DNA from: Epiperipatus broadwayi
Taxonomy: Eukaryota > Onychophora > Udeonychophora > Euonychophora > Peripatidae
Direction of reading: 5' to 3'
Assembly: GCA_028023455.1 (NCBI GenBank)
Contig: JAQFVV010000001.1
Span: 20,893,611-20,957,610, forward strand
DNA: 64,000 nucleotides
Each line of letters starts with the position of its first letter. Position 1 is the first letter of the stretch. The notes under the pieces are model-generated. The model saw nothing but the letters and a program-made list of their open reading frames with translations, was not told the origin of the DNA and did no database searches. Both the position numbers and the translations under genes were made by a program. Shown one piece after another: positions 61,439-64,000 of the stretch.

Positions 61439-63123
61439 GATTAAAACTCATAACATCACACAGTATTATGACTTTTAATCTTTAATGTTATTGATATATT
61501 AAATATTAATATATTTACAATAAAATAAATTTAAGTTACATAGATAAATGTATGACAAAACTACAATAAGTTGTCTAACTCCAATGAAAAATGATCCAAA
61601 TTTAAAAAGTGTAACATTTTTTATGAGTATACTTGATTTATTTAAACATCTAACATAAAATTGTTTCTAAGGCTAAGCTTCCATGGGATGTTAATCATAT
61701 TAAAAATTATGTTTTAACATTATTTATTACTAAGTACTTACTAATTGCAATTGCTTATATGATGAGATATACATCAAAATTCATACTCTAATACTGCATA
61801 ACCATGATAACTAAACTGATTCCCCCCCCCCCTAAATGCTCATATATTGAAGAATTCAAATATATATTTTCAAAAATGAAAGCTGATTGAGAGTATTAAT
61901 GAGAATAAAAATTTAAGATATGTCAGTGTCCAAAGAAGTAGATTGTAGATTGCTAACTCTTGAACTTACTGTTCCAGGGTAAAATTAGAGAGTATTATTA
62001 TGAGTTGAACCATTCCTTGATATTGTCAAATAATATAAAGCAGTGTGCTGGCCACATGGTTTTTAGTGTGTGAACAATTATAGATGCATTGTGAAAGGGA
62101 TTTTATATATTTTAAGCAAATGCTTGAGGTTGATCATATATTTATGAAAACACAAATGGGAAGGTTTGAAAAATATATAGCATTTCTTCTATATAATTAT
62201 TGCATAAAACACATAAAGGTTTGAGATTTAACTTGAAGCAGTCATTGAGAAACATTTTGGTTGAAATGGTACCCTATAATAAATTAAAAAGAAATTTTAT
62301 TCATAAATGAGGAACACAAAAGTTTTGGAGTTTGGTTAGAATCTTAACAACTGGAAGAGTTGTCTATAGATATCTAAATGGACGGCATCTTGTTTAATTT
62401 TTTAAATAATATGTCAATAAAAAATTTGAAATTATATTTGTCTAATAGATCAGCATTCTCAGTGATATGGTCTATGAAAAAGAATTGCTTGGCATATAGA
62501 AATTAAATCAAGCAATGGTATTGGGGGGAGGGAGTGCTAAGTATTGGATTAATAAGAGTCATTATATATATTTTGGCCTTAATAAAAGTCACAAAAGATT
62601 TGGAAAATATCAAATTGGAATTTTTTTGCAGATAGGAAAGTCCATGGGTTCTAATTAAAAAAAGATGTGAAGATAAACCATGAATGTATGCTTTTATTAC
62701 TGATATGTCAGATATGTTTAATTTATTATATAACAATAATATTACAAACATATTCATAACAATTTATCACAATGCAAAAAAAAGTTTTAAACTTAGCATA
62801 CTGGTTTTTTGCACGATCACATTATTAACATGAGTGTCCTAACATTACATATACTTGTAATTCAAAAAAAGAATTTCACTTATCTGAACCCCAAATAAAC
62901 TAAAATAATTGTTTTGAATCATTAAAAAATTTTAATATAACAAAAATATAAAACAAAAATTATAACTTTAAGCCTAAACATTAAATATATAGAAACAAGG
63001 AAATTTCTTATTGTTAGTTTTAAAAATTTGAGTTTAATATATTTGTATAAATTTATTATTCTAGGTACCTTATTTGATGTCCATATTTTCTAAATTTATA
63101 GAATTTTTTATGCTGAGCTAAAC
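61439..63123. other. Non-coding AT-rich sequence
   Basis: Nothing recognised apart from a poly-C run near 61823. Confidence 0.5.
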
Positions 63124-63990
63124 TAGGGTTTAACTTCATGTACTCATAGTTGGTCAATGGTTAAAATCTCATCTCTAGTTTCAAATAGTCTCCAAACTTT
63201 CTTAGCTGATTGTTCAAAATCATAGTCATTTTCACAATTTGGACGATTATTAAAATACATTTTCTCACATTTTTATTATTGTCCTCAAATTTTTATTATT
63301 AGCAAGGTAGACTTAATAGCATGTCTCTGATAAAGGTGAATAGTAGACTATTTCTATTAGGCCATTATCATCTGGATTGAGAACCACATCATATTGCCTT
63401 CTAATATATTTAGAGCAGGGTCTAATTTTTAATGCAACTATCATTTAAACATAATTGTTCATGTAATATTGTTGGTTCATTTTTATATGTCACTGTTTTG
63501 ATCATGGATGCATTCTTATTTTTTTTATTTTCTACACAAAATTATCTACTGAAAACTTGAGCAATCAATGGATCCTATATGATAATACTGAAATCATATC
63601 TGTAGGATTTAAACCATTAACGATCACATGACCACTCTTTATGCTTACACAAGTTTTTAAAACAGTAGCAATTAGCCCCATTTTAATGCCACCTAGTGTA
63701 AGCTTTAGTAATCAATAGATTCCTTATAATCCCTATCAAGTGCTTTTCATCCAATATCTACAGACTAGGAGCCGTGTATCTGGATCTTTGAATATAATGT
63801 ACCCCTCCAACAACCAACTCTTACCTTTTGGTTAAGTATAAAGTTATTAGCCCCAAACTGAAGCACAATAATGTTTTCAATCCAAAAATTTTCAAGATCT
63901 TCTAGAATCTGTTGATTGCTAGAATTTGCACTAGGTGGCATTGCTGTTTTAACAGCTTGTGTAACCATAAAAATAAAGTAATGATGTGAT
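63124..63990 (-). pseudogene. Unidentified decayed coding region, minus strand
   Basis: Several long, coherent minus-strand frames follow one another: an open frame 63968-63765 (67 codons); GGIKMGLIATVLKTC through VNGLNPTDMISVL (~63690-63575); IRRQYDVVLNPDDNG through VYYSPLSETCY (~63430-63318); and, one frame over, NCENDYDFEQSAKKVW to a stop (~63240-63130). They are interrupted by single stops and frame changes. Composition is more balanced than the flanks, and the region reaches the right edge of the window. No family is recognised. A retroelement ORF or a host pseudogene is possible; unspliced exons are also conceivable. Confidence 0.35.
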
Positions 63991-64000
63991 CTTTTAATCG

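Overview
This is a very AT-rich, gene-poor stretch of a metazoan genome, almost certainly an invertebrate. The evidence is the mix of degenerate mobile elements (a Ty3/Gypsy element, a Penelope-like element with a GIY-YIG end, several non-LTR elements carrying a YGSETWT-type C-terminus), long (TA)n tracts, satellites, and a 500-base scaffold gap. Nothing bacterial or plasmid-like is present. An arthropod is plausible, but the sequence alone does not fix the group. I could not support any intact host gene. Three small candidate exons are flagged as weak.

Layout. 1-8.0 kb: sparse sequence with one long minus-strand coiled-coil ORF (probable retroelement gag, 1451-2578) and a duplicated leader-like motif behind it. 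8.18-13.72 kb: first copy of a ~5.5-kb direct repeat. 13.72-16.29 kb: a 417-bp satellite, about 4.6 direct units followed by about 1.6 units in inverted orientation, running into the gap (16291-16790). 16.8-24.6 kb: a plus-strand Ty3/Gypsy element with gag, protease, RT, RNase H and integrase, broken by several single-base frameshifts, then a probable long LTR starting with a hairpin and carrying a TATA box. 24.78-30.39 kb: second, nearly identical copy of the 5.5-kb repeat. 30.4-36.8 kb: mostly non-coding, with short duplications and one LINE tail. 36.84-38.25 kb: a 5'-truncated Penelope-like element whose YIG motif is replaced by two stops. 38.35-41.3 kb: a diverged relative of the Gypsy LTR. 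41.34-41.89 kb: minus-strand LINE C-terminus. 43.9-44.1 kb: a foldback (MITE-like) element. 48.5-50.15 kb: a composite satellite of 71-, ~190- and 56-bp units. 51.0-52.0, 53.5-53.9 and 54.8-55.7 kb: three further decayed LINE fragments, with a tRNA-Gly-like relic at 54.75 kb. 63.1-64.0 kb: an unidentified decayed coding region on the minus strand, running to the right edge.

The most informative structure is the pair of 5.5-kb repeats around the gap. Copy 1 ends, and the satellite begins, at the (TA)n centre of a palindrome that is intact in copy 2. This fits either a real segmental duplication with an insertion at an AT-rich palindrome, or two haplotypes joined end to end by the assembler. 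Second in interest is an apparent LTR family (22443 and 38345) sharing a terminal hairpin, a TATA box about 0.6 kb inside, and a ~115-bp block further downstream.
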